Shown: piece by piece, positions 16,392 through 25,320 of the stretch
How positions within the stretch are numbered: position 1 is the first letter of the stretch
How the letters are laid out: each line of letters starts with the position of its first letter
Source of the DNA: Polaromonas sp.
Lineage (GTDB): Bacteria; Pseudomonadota; Gammaproteobacteria; Burkholderiales; Burkholderiaceae_C
Assembly (NCBI RefSeq): GCF_016185115.1
Contig: NZ_JACPOF010000029.1
Location: 1-62,529, forward strand
DNA: 62,529 nt
Direction of reading: 5' to 3'
The notes under the pieces: generated by a model
Database searches by the model: none
What the model was told of the DNA's origin: nothing
Seen by the model: the letters and a program-made list of their open reading frames with translations, nothing else
Translations under genes and position numbers: made by a program

Positions 16392-18041
16392 ATGAAAAAA
16401 CAGCTCGCCGCGCTCAAAACCGCAGTGGCCATGGTGGCACTTCTAGCCTTCGCAGCCACCGCACAGGCTCCGGGCGAAGTCCGTGTGGCGCTTGTCATCG
16501 GCAACAGCGCCTACATCAGCGCACCAAAGCTGTTAAACCCGGCCAACGATGCCAAAGCCATGGGTGACACGCTGCGGGGTTTGGGCTTTACGGTGGTCGA
16601 GTTGCGCGACGGCAGCAAGGCGCAGATGGCGGAGGCCATAGCAAAAGTGCGTGATGCACTCAAGGGCAAACAGGGCATCGGCATGCTGTATTACGCCGGC
16701 CACGGCCTGCAGATGGATGCACGCAACTACATGGTGCCTGTGGATGCAAAGATGGGTAAATCGGCCGATGTGGCACCGCAGACTGTGGATGTTGGCAGCG
16801 TCATTGATGCCTTCAAGGGCGCCGGCAACCGCATGAACATACTTGTATTGGACGCCTGCCGTGACAACCCGTTTGGCGGCATCACCACAGGCAAAGGCCT
16901 GGCGCCACTCGATGCACCCAGCGGCACCTTCCTGGCCTACGCCACGGCACCGGGCAATGTGGCCGAAGACGGGAACGTCAAGACCGGCAATGGCCTGTAC
17001 ACGCAATACCTGTTGCAGGAACTGAAAAAACCGCAGGCCAACATTGAGAGCGTGTTCAAGCGCGTGCGCTTTGCTGTGCGCAAGGCTTCCAGCGGCAGGC
17101 AGATCCCGTGGGAATCGACCAGCCTTGAAGACGACTTCCAGTTCAATGATGGCAGGATAGTTGCCGCCATCAAACCGACCGCGCAGCAGTTGCAGGCTGA
17201 ATTCAACCTGGAGGCCCAGGACTGGGACCGCATCAAGACCAGTACCAACCCCGACGACTTCTTTGCGTTCGTACAGAAATATCCCAAAGGCACCATCACG
17301 GATGCCGCCCACGCCCGGTTGAACATGCTTTCCAGACCGGCGCTGACCGTGCAGGGAGCCACCGCCGACGGGAAGGACCAGCCTTACGTGCCATCGAAAT
17401 TCCGGCAAGGCGACGTCTATGAAACCATCGAGGTCAACGAAGAAGGTGATCGCTCCAGAGTCACCACAACCGTCAGAAAAGTTCAAGCCGACCGCGCCGA
17501 GGTCACCACCGAATACGCAGTCCCCGGCGTCAGGGTTTTGCGGCTAAAGATGTACGAGCCCCGCGGCGGATTCAAATTCTCGGGGCTGATCACGCGGGGC
17601 CAGAATTACGACCCGGCGATGGACTATGACGCGATGTACAGCAAACCGTTTACCGACGACTCGACTTTCATGCCGCAGCAGCGGTTCGACCCGCCGCAGT
17701 CTTACGTCCCTGATGGATTGCTGCAGGTGGGCCGCAAATGGACCTCGGCCTACCGCACGCTTTCGAGCACGGGCGAAGTATTGTGGACAGTGACGGAGCA
17801 GGGACGCGTGACCGCGCGCGAAAAAATCCGGGTCCAGGCCGGGGAGTTCGAAGCCTTCCGGGTGGAATCCGGTGGACAAAATATCAACCTCAAAGGCATC
17901 GAGCGGGCCATGCCATCCACCGTGATGTGGGTGGTTCCCGACCTGCCCTTTCCCGTCAAGATGGAGAGTGTGCGCACCTTGCCCAACGGCAGCACACGGC
18001 GCTCGTCGTTCGAAATGGCAAAAATCACCCACAGCAGCTGA
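16392..18041 (+). CDS. Exported caspase-family (peptidase C14) protein
   Basis: 549 residues from the ATG at 16392, which gives a signal peptide (MKKQLAALKTAVAMVALLAF, then AATAQA). The caspase-like p20 domain spans about 30-270 with the catalytic dyad in YYAGHGLQ (His104) and VLDACRDNPF (Cys156). A linker with a DFFAFVQKYPKG repeat-like motif and a roughly 200-residue beta-rich C-terminal domain follow; I do not recognise the latter. This is a bacterial orthocaspase-type protein predicted to be periplasmic or secreted. Its target is unknown. It is a single gene between ispD and mfd. Confidence 0.88.
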   Translation: MKKQLAALKTAVAMVALLAFAATAQAPGEVRVALVIGNSAYISAPKLLNPANDAKAMGDTLRGLGFTVVELRDGSKAQMAEAIAKVRDALKGKQGIGMLYYAGHGLQMDARNYMVPVDAKMGKSADVAPQTVDVGSVIDAFKGAGNRMNILVLDACRDNPFGGITTGKGLAPLDAPSGTFLAYATAPGNVAEDGNVKTGNGLYTQYLLQELKKPQANIESVFKRVRFAVRKASSGRQIPWESTSLEDDFQFNDGRIVAAIKPTAQQLQAEFNLEAQDWDRIKTSTNPDDFFAFVQKYPKGTITDAAHARLNMLSRPALTVQGATADGKDQPYVPSKFRQGDVYETIEVNEEGDRSRVTTTVRKVQADRAEVTTEYAVPGVRVLRLKMYEPRGGFKFSGLITRGQNYDPAMDYDAMYSKPFTDDSTFMPQQRFDPPQSYVPDGLLQVGRKWTSAYRTLSSTGEVLWTVTEQGRVTAREKIRVQAGEFEAFRVESGGQNINLKGIERAMPSTVMWVVPDLPFPVKMESVRTLPNGSTRRSSFEMAKITHSS

Positions 18042-18169
18042 AGATCCAACCGGCATCTGCCCCCTACAAGGCCGCGATGCCCGCATTCGCTTTGTGCCTG
18101 GCTTGCACGCTGCCCAGGCCTGGACGCTGACGCACAGGGGGATTGCCCCGCAGGTAAAATCGGGCCTTC

Positions 18170-18198
18170 ACACCCCCCGCCATCTCGCCGGGGGGTGT
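18170..18198 (+). terminator. GC-rich hairpin between the caspase-like gene and mfd
   Basis: ACACCCCCC and GGGGGGTGT form a perfect 9-bp stem around an 11-nt loop, followed by TTT. It could terminate the caspase-like transcript. However, TAAAAT at 18155-18160, just upstream, looks like a -10 element, so the hairpin may instead sit in the mfd 5' leader. The T-run is short. Confidence 0.45.
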
Positions 18199-18224
18199 TT
18201 CCCATTTCCGAGCGCAATCCACAC

Positions 18225-21200
18225 ATGGACCTTCCCAAACTCACACCCGGCAAACGCTACACCCTGCCCCAGCCCGTCGGCTCGGCGGATGCATTGCTGC
18301 TTGCGAACCTGGGACTGCGTGAAAAGGCTGCCGGCAAGCTGACAGCCATCGTCACGTCAGACGCCACCACGGCGCAGCGCCTGCTGGATGAATTGAAGTT
18401 TTTTGCGCCCGACCTGCGCTGCGCCCTCTTCCCCGACTGGGAAACGCTGCCTTACGACACCTTCTCGCCGCATCAGGATCTGATCAGCGAGCGGCTGGCC
18501 ACGCTGTGGCGCATCTCGCAGCGCGACAAGGACACAGGCGCCGATGTGGTCATCGTGCCGGCCACGACCGCGCTGTACCGCCTTGCGCCACCCAGCTTTC
18601 TGGCGGGCTACACCTTCGAGTTCAAGGTCAAGCAAAAGCTCGACGAAGCCCGCCTGAAAGCGCAGCTGACGCTGGCGGGCTACAGCCACGTCACGCAGGT
18701 TGTCAGCCCGGGTGAATACGCGGTGCGCGGCGGGTTGATTGACCTTTTCCCCATGGGCTCGCTGGTGCCGTTTCGCGTCGATTTGTTTGACGACGAGATC
18801 GACAGCATCCGCACCTTCGACCCGGACAGCCAGCGGTCGCTGTACCCGGTGCCCGAAGTGCGCCTGCTGCCGGGCCGCGAGTTCCCCATGGATGACGAGG
18901 CGCGCAGCCGCTTTCGCAAGCGCTGGCGCGAACTGCTCGATGGCGACCCGACCAAAAGTCGCATCTATAAAGACATCGGTAATGGCGTGGCGACTGCGGG
19001 CATCGAGTACTACCTGCCGCTGTTTTTTGAAGAAACGGCCACCGTCTTTGACTACCTGGGTACCGACGCCACCGTGGTGCTGCACGGCGACCTGGAGCCG
19101 GCCTTCCAGCGCTTCTGGCAGGACACCAGGGACCGTTACCGCCTGGTGCGCGACGCGCCCGACCGCCCCGCCCTGCCGCCCGAGGCGCTCTTTCTGGATG
19201 CAGAGCAGTTCTACGCACGCGCCAACCACTACGCCCAGCTTGCGCTGCGCTCGACGGTGCAGGACGTGGCAGACAACGCACAGTTCCAGAAGCTTGAAGA
19301 GATGGCTGTGGTGCGCGGCGCTGAAGACCCGCTGGTCAAGCTCAAGAGCCATATCCGCAACACGCCGCACCGCGTGCTCATGCTGGCCGAAAGCGATGGC
19401 CGGCGCGAGAGCCTGCTGGACTTCTTGCGCGCCAGCGGCGTCAGCCCGCCGGCCTTTGATTCACTCGAAGACTTCCAGACCAGCACTGAAAAGCTGGGTA
19501 TCGCCACGGCTGCTGTCGATACCGGTTTCAGCTGGCTTGAAGGCGACATCGACTTCATCACCGAGACCGAACTATTTGCTGCCGGCACCACGGTGCGCCG
19601 CCGCAACAAGAAGCAGGAGCAGGTCAGCGACGTTGAAGCGCTGATCAAGGACCTTTCTGAGCTGAACGTGGGCGACCCTGTCGTGCACAGCGCCCACGGC
19701 ATTGGTCGCTACAAGGGCCTGATCAACATGGACCACGGCCAGGGGCCGAGCGAATTTTTGCACCTGCAGTACGCCGACGATGCCACACTGTATGTGCCGG
19801 TCAGCCAGTTGCACCAGATCAGCCGTTACACCGGCGTCAGCGCCGACGAGGCCCCCCTGCACCGCCTGGGCAGCGGCCAGTGGGAGAAAGCCAAACGTAA
19901 GGCCGCCGAGCAGGTGCGCGACTCTGCCGCCGAGCTGCTGAACATCTACGCGCGCCGTGCCGCACGCGAGGGCCATGCCTTCCGCTACTCGCCCGGCGAC
20001 TACGAGGCCTTTGCCAACGACTTCGGCTTTGACGAAACCGCCGACCAGCGCGCCGCCATTCATGCCGTCATCCAGGACATGATCAGCCCCCGCCCCATGG
20101 ACAGGCTGGTGTGCGGCGACGTGGGCTTCGGCAAGACCGAGGTCGCCCTGCGCGCCGCCTTTATTGCGATTACCGGCGGCAAGCAGGTGGCGCTTCTGGC
20201 ACCAACGACGCTGCTGGCCGAGCAGCACTACCAGACCCTGGTAGACCGCTTTGCCAAGTGGCCGGTCAAGGTGGCGGAGATGAGCCGCTTTCGCTCCGGC
20301 AAAGAGATCACCGCCGCCATCAAGGGCCTGGGCGACGGCAGCGTGGACATCGTGGTCGGCACCCACAAGCTGCTGAGCCAGGACGTGAAGTTCGAACGCC
20401 TGGGCCTGCTCATCATCGACGAGGAACACCGCTTTGGCGTGCGCCACAAGGAGGCGATGAAGGCCATGCGAGCAGAAGTCGATGTGCTGACACTGACGGC
20501 CACGCCAATTCCGCGCACGCTGGGCATGGCGCTGGAAGGTTTGCGCGACCTCAGCGTGATTGCGACCGCGCCGCAACGCCGCCTGGCCATCAAGACCTTT
20601 GTGCGCAGCGAAAGCAACGGCGTGATACGCGAGGCTGTTCTGCGGGAGCTGAAACGCGGCGGGCAGGTGTACTTCCTGCACAACGAGGTCGAAACCATCC
20701 AGAACCGCCGCGAAAAGCTTGAAGCCCTGCTGCCCGAGGCGCGCATCGCCGTCGCCCACGGCCAGATGCCCGAGCGCGAGCTGGAAAAGGTCATGAAGGA
20801 CTTCATCGCCCAGCGCTACAACCTGCTGCTGTGCTCAACGATTATTGAAACCGGCATCGACGTGCCGACCGCCAACACCATCGTGATGGCGCGGGCCGAC
20901 AAGTTCGGCCTGGCGCAGTTGCACCAGCTGCGCGGCCGCGTGGGCCGCAGCCACCACCAGGCCTATGCCTACCTGATGGTGCCCGACATCGAGGGCCTGA
21001 CCAAACAGGCCAGCCAGCGGCTGGAAGCCATCCAGCAGATGGAAGAATTGGGCTCGGGCTTCTATCTAGCCATGCACGACCTGGAGATTCGCGGCACCGG
21101 CGAGGTGCTGGGCGAGAACCAGTCCGGCAACATGATGGAGATCGGTTTCCAGCTCTACAACGAGATGCTGGGCGAAGCTGTGGCGGCCCTCAAGGCAGGC

Positions 21201-21689
21201 CGCGAGCCCGATTTGCTGAGCCCGCTGAACGTCACTACCGAGATCAACCTGCACGCCCCCGCCCTGCTGCCCAACGACTACTGCGGCGATGTGCATTTGC
21301 GGCTGTCGTTCTACAAAAAGCTGGCAACTGCCAAAACCACCGACCAGGTCGATGCCCTGCTCGAAGAGATCGTCGACCGCTTCGGTAAGCTGCCGGCCCA
21401 GGCCCAAACCCTGATCGACGTGCACCGGCTGCGGGTGATCGCCAAGCCCTACGGCGTGGTCAAGGTCGATGCGGCGCCGGGCGTCATCAACATCACCTTC
21501 AAGAAGGACCCGCCCATCGATTCGATGGCCATCATGCATCTCATCCAGAAGAACCGGCACATCAAGCTGGCCGGCAACGACAAGCTGCGCATTGAGCGCG
21601 AACTGCCGGAGCCGAAAGACAGGGCGCAGATGGTGCGCGACGTGCTGCGCAGCCTGGGACAGCCCAAAGTGGAGACGGCAGCGGCTTGA
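18225..21689 (+). CDS. mfd: Transcription-repair coupling factor Mfd
   Basis: 1154 residues from the ATG at 18225 (MDLPKLTPGKRY), usual for Mfd. Domains in order: UvrB-homology region (about 1-340); RNA polymerase-interaction domain with VHSAHGIGRYKGL (about 490-560); translocase with Walker A CGDVGFGKTEVALRAAF, DEEHRFG, and TLTATPIPRTLGMA; the TRG motif region with RGRVGRSHHQAYAY; and a C-terminal D7 domain. Mfd removes stalled RNA polymerase and recruits UvrA. It is a single-gene unit followed by a dispersed repeat. Confidence 0.97.
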   Translation: MDLPKLTPGKRYTLPQPVGSADALLLANLGLREKAAGKLTAIVTSDATTAQRLLDELKFFAPDLRCALFPDWETLPYDTFSPHQDLISERLATLWRISQRDKDTGADVVIVPATTALYRLAPPSFLAGYTFEFKVKQKLDEARLKAQLTLAGYSHVTQVVSPGEYAVRGGLIDLFPMGSLVPFRVDLFDDEIDSIRTFDPDSQRSLYPVPEVRLLPGREFPMDDEARSRFRKRWRELLDGDPTKSRIYKDIGNGVATAGIEYYLPLFFEETATVFDYLGTDATVVLHGDLEPAFQRFWQDTRDRYRLVRDAPDRPALPPEALFLDAEQFYARANHYAQLALRSTVQDVADNAQFQKLEEMAVVRGAEDPLVKLKSHIRNTPHRVLMLAESDGRRESLLDFLRASGVSPPAFDSLEDFQTSTEKLGIATAAVDTGFSWLEGDIDFITETELFAAGTTVRRRNKKQEQVSDVEALIKDLSELNVGDPVVHSAHGIGRYKGLINMDHGQGPSEFLHLQYADDATLYVPVSQLHQISRYTGVSADEAPLHRLGSGQWEKAKRKAAEQVRDSAAELLNIYARRAAREGHAFRYSPGDYEAFANDFGFDETADQRAAIHAVIQDMISPRPMDRLVCGDVGFGKTEVALRAAFIAITGGKQVALLAPTTLLAEQHYQTLVDRFAKWPVKVAEMSRFRSGKEITAAIKGLGDGSVDIVVGTHKLLSQDVKFERLGLLIIDEEHRFGVRHKEAMKAMRAEVDVLTLTATPIPRTLGMALEGLRDLSVIATAPQRRLAIKTFVRSESNGVIREAVLRELKRGGQVYFLHNEVETIQNRREKLEALLPEARIAVAHGQMPERELEKVMKDFIAQRYNLLLCSTIIETGIDVPTANTIVMARADKFGLAQLHQLRGRVGRSHHQAYAYLMVPDIEGLTKQASQRLEAIQQMEELGSGFYLAMHDLEIRGTGEVLGENQSGNMMEIGFQLYNEMLGEAVAALKAGREPDLLSPLNVTTEINLHAPALLPNDYCGDVHLRLSFYKKLATAKTTDQVDALLEEIVDRFGKLPAQAQTLIDVHRLRVIAKPYGVVKVDAAPGVINITFKKDPPIDSMAIMHLIQKNRHIKLAGNDKLRIERELPEPKDRAQMVRDVLRSLGQPKVETAAA

Positions 21690-21710
21690 GCCGGCTGTCG
21701 GTCACCCTCT

Positions 21711-21803
21711 AATTACTATTAATTTCATAGCTGCTGACGTGCGTATTTATTGGCCTACAGCCGTTTTTATGCCTGGAAATGGCCTGTTTTCGCCTATTTT
21801 TTA
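21711..21803 (+). repeat. Dispersed repeat, copy A (partner at 55991-56090)
   Basis: The segment includes TAGCTGCTGACGTGCGTATT, then TATTGGCCTACAGCCGTTTT and GCCTGGAAATGGCC. It matches the segment at 55991-56090 closely over about 60 bp, in the same orientation. It lies just downstream of mfd, and the partner just downstream of an araC-type gene. No reading frame is evident. It is AT-richer than the genome around it. Confidence 0.75.
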
Positions 21804-21836
21804 AGCACCTCGTCCTCCGGCGAGCCAGTCAACCAG

Positions 21837-21857
21837 GCATATGCTGAGGCATATGCT
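21837..21857 (+). promoter_or_regulatory. Candidate vapBC operator/promoter
   Basis: Two copies of the palindromic octamer GCATATGC (21837-21844 and 21849-21856) start 12 bp apart, roughly one helical turn. The second overlaps TATGCT (21852-21857), a plausible -10 element about 30 bp before the vapB start. Antitoxin dimers commonly bind such repeated palindromes to repress their own operon. Confidence 0.55.
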
Positions 21858-21889
21858 AAAGTTGACCCGTTGACTCCAGGGAGCAAAAC

Positions 21890-22207
21890 ATGAGCAATCC
21901 ACCCCCCCTCACCGCTGAAAACCTGCCGGCCTATGCTGCCGATACCGGTGCCCGACATGTCAGGCTGTTCAAAAACGGCGCCAACCAGGCCGTCCGCATA
22001 CCAAAGGAGTTCGAGCTGCCCGGCAAGGACGCCGTGATGCGGCGTGAAGGCAACCGGCTGATCATTGAAGTTCCAGACAAGCCAGCTCGCGGTACCGCTG
22101 CGGCCCTGTTGCTGGCACTGGAAGAAATCCGCAAGATGGGCCCCTGCGAAGACGAGTTTCCCGATGTTGACGGCGGCATGCTGCCCCTTGACGACATCGT
22201 TTTATGA
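21890..22207 (+). CDS. vapB: VapB-type antitoxin (AbrB/SpoVT fold)
   Basis: 105 residues. The RHVRLFKNGANQAVRIPKEFE segment (about 22-42) is the AbrB-like DNA-binding core of VapB antitoxins, followed by an acidic tail (CEDEFPDVDG) that would occupy the toxin active site. GGGAG precedes the start, and its last codons overlap the toxin start by 4 bp. It neutralises VapC and autorepresses the operon. It is slightly longer than typical VapB because of a 20-residue N-terminal extension. Confidence 0.85.
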   Translation: MSNPPPLTAENLPAYAADTGARHVRLFKNGANQAVRIPKEFELPGKDAVMRREGNRLIIEVPDKPARGTAAALLLALEEIRKMGPCEDEFPDVDGGMLPLDDIVL

Positions 22208-22632
22208 GCGCCCCCCTCTACCTGCTGGACACCAACATCGTCAGCCACATGATGGTCGATGGCGCCGGCATGGCCGCAAGGCAGGCCGAAAGCGTGATTG
22301 CAGGAAACCCCTCGGTTCAGATGTGCATCAGCGTAGTGGTTCATGGCGAGCTGGCATTCGGTCTGGCGAAGCGACCATCGGCACGCCTTAAAAAAGCGCT
22401 GGATGTGCAACTTGAGAACCTGCTGGTTTTGCCGCTGGACGAGACCATGGTTCCCCACTACGCCCACCTGCGCGCAACACTTGAAGCCGACGGCCAGCCC
22501 ATGGGCGCCAACGACCTGCTCATCGCCGCACACGCGCTTGCACTCGGCGCCACACTGGTCAGCGCTGATGCAGCTTTTGGCCGCATCCCCGGCCTGAAAT
22601 TTGAAAACTGGCTCGCAGCACCATCGCTGTGA
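22204..22632 (+). CDS. vapC: VapC-type PIN-domain ribonuclease toxin
   Basis: 142 residues with the PIN-domain acidic residues in order: Asp in YLLDTNIVSHMM, Glu in VVHGELAFGLAKR, Asp in GANDLLIAAHAL and Asp in LVSADAAFGRIPGL. VapC proteins cleave specific RNAs (often initiator tRNA or rRNA) until bound by VapB. The start overlaps vapB (ATGA). All catalytic positions are intact, so it should be active. Confidence 0.9.
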   Translation: MSAPLYLLDTNIVSHMMVDGAGMAARQAESVIAGNPSVQMCISVVVHGELAFGLAKRPSARLKKALDVQLENLLVLPLDETMVPHYAHLRATLEADGQPMGANDLLIAAHALALGATLVSADAAFGRIPGLKFENWLAAPSL

Positions 22633-22657
22633 CCGTCAAAATCGATACCCTCCCCGC

Positions 22658-23368
22658 ATGACCCCCACAGAAATCTCCCCCGGCCTCGTCGTCAATATTT
22701 CCACGCCAGACCTGAAACTCGGCGACTTCAAGCTGATCGCCTTTGACATGGACTCGACGCTTATCAACATCGAGTGCGTTGACGAAATTGCCGATGCCGT
22801 CGGCCTGAAGGCCGAGGTAGCCGCCATCACCGAAGCCACCATGCGTGGCGAGATCAAGGATTTCAAGGAAAGCCTGCGCCGCCGCGTCGCCCTGCTCAAG
22901 GGCGTGAGCGTGGCCAGCATGGACGAGGTTTACCGCCAGCGCCTCAAGCTCAACCCCGGTGCGGCCGAACTGGTACACGCCTGCAAGCAAGCCGGCATGA
23001 AGGTGCTGCTGGTCAGCGGCGGCTTTACCTTCTTTGCCGAACGCGTGCAGGCTGAACTGGGTATCGACTACACCCGCGCCAATGTGCTGGAAGTCGAGGG
23101 CGGCCTGCTGACCGGCAAAACCGTGGACCAGCCCTGGGGCGACATCTGCGACGGCGAAGAGAAGAAAAAGATGCTGATCGAGACCTGCGCCATGCTTGGC
23201 ATCAACCCGCTGCAGGCGATTGCCGTAGGCGACGGCGCCAACGACCTGCCCATGATGGGTGTGGCGGGCCTGTCGGTCGCCTACCACGCAAAACCCAAAG
23301 TGCGTGAGCAGGCCATGGTGGCCATCAACGAAGGCGGGCTGGACCGATTGCTGGAACTGCTGAAGTAA
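22658..23368 (+). CDS. serB: Phosphoserine phosphatase SerB
   Basis: 236 residues from the ATG at 22658. HAD motifs are all present: FDMDSTLINIE (motif I), LLVSGGFTFFAERV (motif II) and VGDGANDLPMMG (motif III). It catalyses the last step of L-serine synthesis. This is the short form lacking the N-terminal ACT-like domain of some enzymes. An upstream in-frame ATG at 22601 lies inside vapC and was rejected. Confidence 0.95.
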   Translation: MTPTEISPGLVVNISTPDLKLGDFKLIAFDMDSTLINIECVDEIADAVGLKAEVAAITEATMRGEIKDFKESLRRRVALLKGVSVASMDEVYRQRLKLNPGAAELVHACKQAGMKVLLVSGGFTFFAERVQAELGIDYTRANVLEVEGGLLTGKTVDQPWGDICDGEEKKKMLIETCAMLGINPLQAIAVGDGANDLPMMGVAGLSVAYHAKPKVREQAMVAINEGGLDRLLELLK

Positions 23369-23445
23369 ATCCACGGGCAGCGGAACCCGGCGGCCGCGCG
23401 AGACACCAACAAGCACGAGACACAAAAAAGACAAGCCGAGACAAC

Positions 23446-25320
23446 ATGCCCGTTTTCAAGCGATTCGAGAGACTCCTTCACGCCTACCCCGAAGCCGAAC
23501 CAAGCCCAGTACCCAAGGGCTTTGTTGCCTTTTTGTGGGCCTGTACCGCCGGCGCACGCGGCTACATCCTGGCGCTGGGCATTCTGTCGGCGGCCATGGC
23601 CGCCTTTGACGCCCTGCTCTTTGCCATGCTGGGCCGCATCATCGACTGGCTGGGCAAGACACAGCCCGGCAGCCTGTGGGCCGAACAGGGCGGCGTGCTG
23701 AAGGTGCTGGCCGGCATTGTGGTCGCCAGCATATTTGTTGTGGCGCTGCAGACCATCGTCAAACACCAGACACTGGCCATCAACTTCCCCATGCGCCTGC
23801 GCTGGAACTTTCACCGCCTCATGCTGGGCCAGAGCATGGCCTTTTACCAGGACGAGTTTGCCGGCCGACTGACCACCAAGGTCATGCAGACCGCACTGGC
23901 CGTGCGCGACACGCTGTTTGTGCTGGCCGATGTGTTGGTCGCCATGGGCGTGTATGTAGCAACCATGACGGTGCTGGCCGGCGCCTTTGATGTCAAGCTG
24001 GTGTTGCCCTTTCTCGTCTGGCTGGCGCTCTACATCGCGTCTCTGGTGTTTTTTGTGCCGCGGCTGGGCAAGATCAGCAAGTCGCAGGCCGATGCGCGCT
24101 CCATGATGACGGGCCGCATCACCGATGCGTATTCCAACATCATGACGGTCAAGCTGTTCTCGCACACGCACCGCGAAGCAGCGTTTGCGCGCTCGGCCAT
24201 GCAGGAGTTTCTCAAGACCGGCTACAGCCAGATGCGGCTGGTGAGTGCGTTCGAGACCGTGAACCACACTCTCAGCATGGGCCTGATCCTCGGCATGGCA
24301 GGTACCTCGCTCTGGCTGTGGGACCAGGGCCAGGTCGGCGCAGGTGCCGTTGCAGCAGCTACCGCCATGGCACTGCGCCTGCAAGGCATGTCGCACTGGA
24401 TCATGTGGGAAACCACCAGCCTGTTTGAAAGCGTGGGCACCGTGCAGGACGGCATCAATACCCTGTCGCGCCCACGCGCCATCGTCGATGCGCCCAACGC
24501 CAGCAAACTGACAGTACCCAAAGGCGAAGTCCGCTTCGACAATGTGAGCTTCAGCTACGGCAAGGGCAAACCGGTCATCGACGGCCTGTCGCTGACGGTC
24601 AAGCCAGGTGAAAAGATAGGACTGGTCGGACGCTCAGGTGCCGGCAAGTCGACACTGGTCAACCTGCTGCTGCGTTTTCATGACATTGACAGCGGGCGCA
24701 TCACCATAGACGGGCAGGACATTGCACTCGTCACGCAGGACAGCCTGCGAAGCCACATCGGCATGGTGACGCAGGACACCTCGCTGCTGCACCGCTCTGT
24801 GCGTGACAACATCACCTACAGCCGGCCCGACGCCAGCGAAAAAGACCTGCTGGTCGCAGCAGAGCGCGCAGAAGCGCACCACTTCATCGACAGCCTGACA
24901 GACCTGCATGGCCGTACAGGTTTTGACGCACACGTTGGCGAGCGCGGCGTGAAGCTGTCGGGCGGCCAGCGCCAGCGCATCGCGATTGCACGTGTGATGC
25001 TGAAAGATGCGCCCATACTGCTGCTCGACGAAGCCACCAGCGCGCTGGACTCGGAGGTCGAAGCCGCCATACAGAGCAGCCTGGACACGCTGATGAAGGG
25101 CAAGACCGTGATCGCGATTGCGCACCGCCTGTCGACCATCGCGGCCATGGACAGGCTCATCGTGCTGGACCAGGGCCGCATTGTTGAAGAAGGCGACCAC
25201 CACACGCTGCTGGCCAACGGCGGCCTGTATGCCAGGCTCTGGTCACACCAGAGTGGCGGCTTTCTTGCTGACCAGAACGGTGCCGATGACGGAATCAAGC
25301 CTGAGCAGATGGCAGCCTGA
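23446..25320 (+). CDS. ABC exporter, fused permease and ATPase (half-transporter)
   Basis: 624 residues. An N-terminal six-helix membrane domain (about 30-330) precedes an ATPase domain with Walker A GRSGAGKSTLVN, signature KLSGGQRQRIAIA and Walker B ILLLDEATSALD. The layout is that of homodimeric MsbA/HlyB-type exporters. The substrate cannot be told; related proteins in this group are annotated as lipid or multidrug exporters. Its 3' end overlaps the 3' end of the converging histidine kinase gene by 26 bp. Confidence 0.9.
   Translation: MPVFKRFERLLHAYPEAEPSPVPKGFVAFLWACTAGARGYILALGILSAAMAAFDALLFAMLGRIIDWLGKTQPGSLWAEQGGVLKVLAGIVVASIFVVALQTIVKHQTLAINFPMRLRWNFHRLMLGQSMAFYQDEFAGRLTTKVMQTALAVRDTLFVLADVLVAMGVYVATMTVLAGAFDVKLVLPFLVWLALYIASLVFFVPRLGKISKSQADARSMMTGRITDAYSNIMTVKLFSHTHREAAFARSAMQEFLKTGYSQMRLVSAFETVNHTLSMGLILGMAGTSLWLWDQGQVGAGAVAAATAMALRLQGMSHWIMWETTSLFESVGTVQDGINTLSRPRAIVDAPNASKLTVPKGEVRFDNVSFSYGKGKPVIDGLSLTVKPGEKIGLVGRSGAGKSTLVNLLLRFHDIDSGRITIDGQDIALVTQDSLRSHIGMVTQDTSLLHRSVRDNITYSRPDASEKDLLVAAERAEAHHFIDSLTDLHGRTGFDAHVGERGVKLSGGQRQRIAIARVMLKDAPILLLDEATSALDSEVEAAIQSSLDTLMKGKTVIAIAHRLSTIAAMDRLIVLDQGRIVEEGDHHTLLANGGLYARLWSHQSGGFLADQNGADDGIKPEQMAA

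Noticed and set aside
19572..20759. Long minus-strand reading frame (395 codons) opposite mfd
   Set aside because: Complement of conserved Mfd translocase codons; no start signal or recognisable domain.
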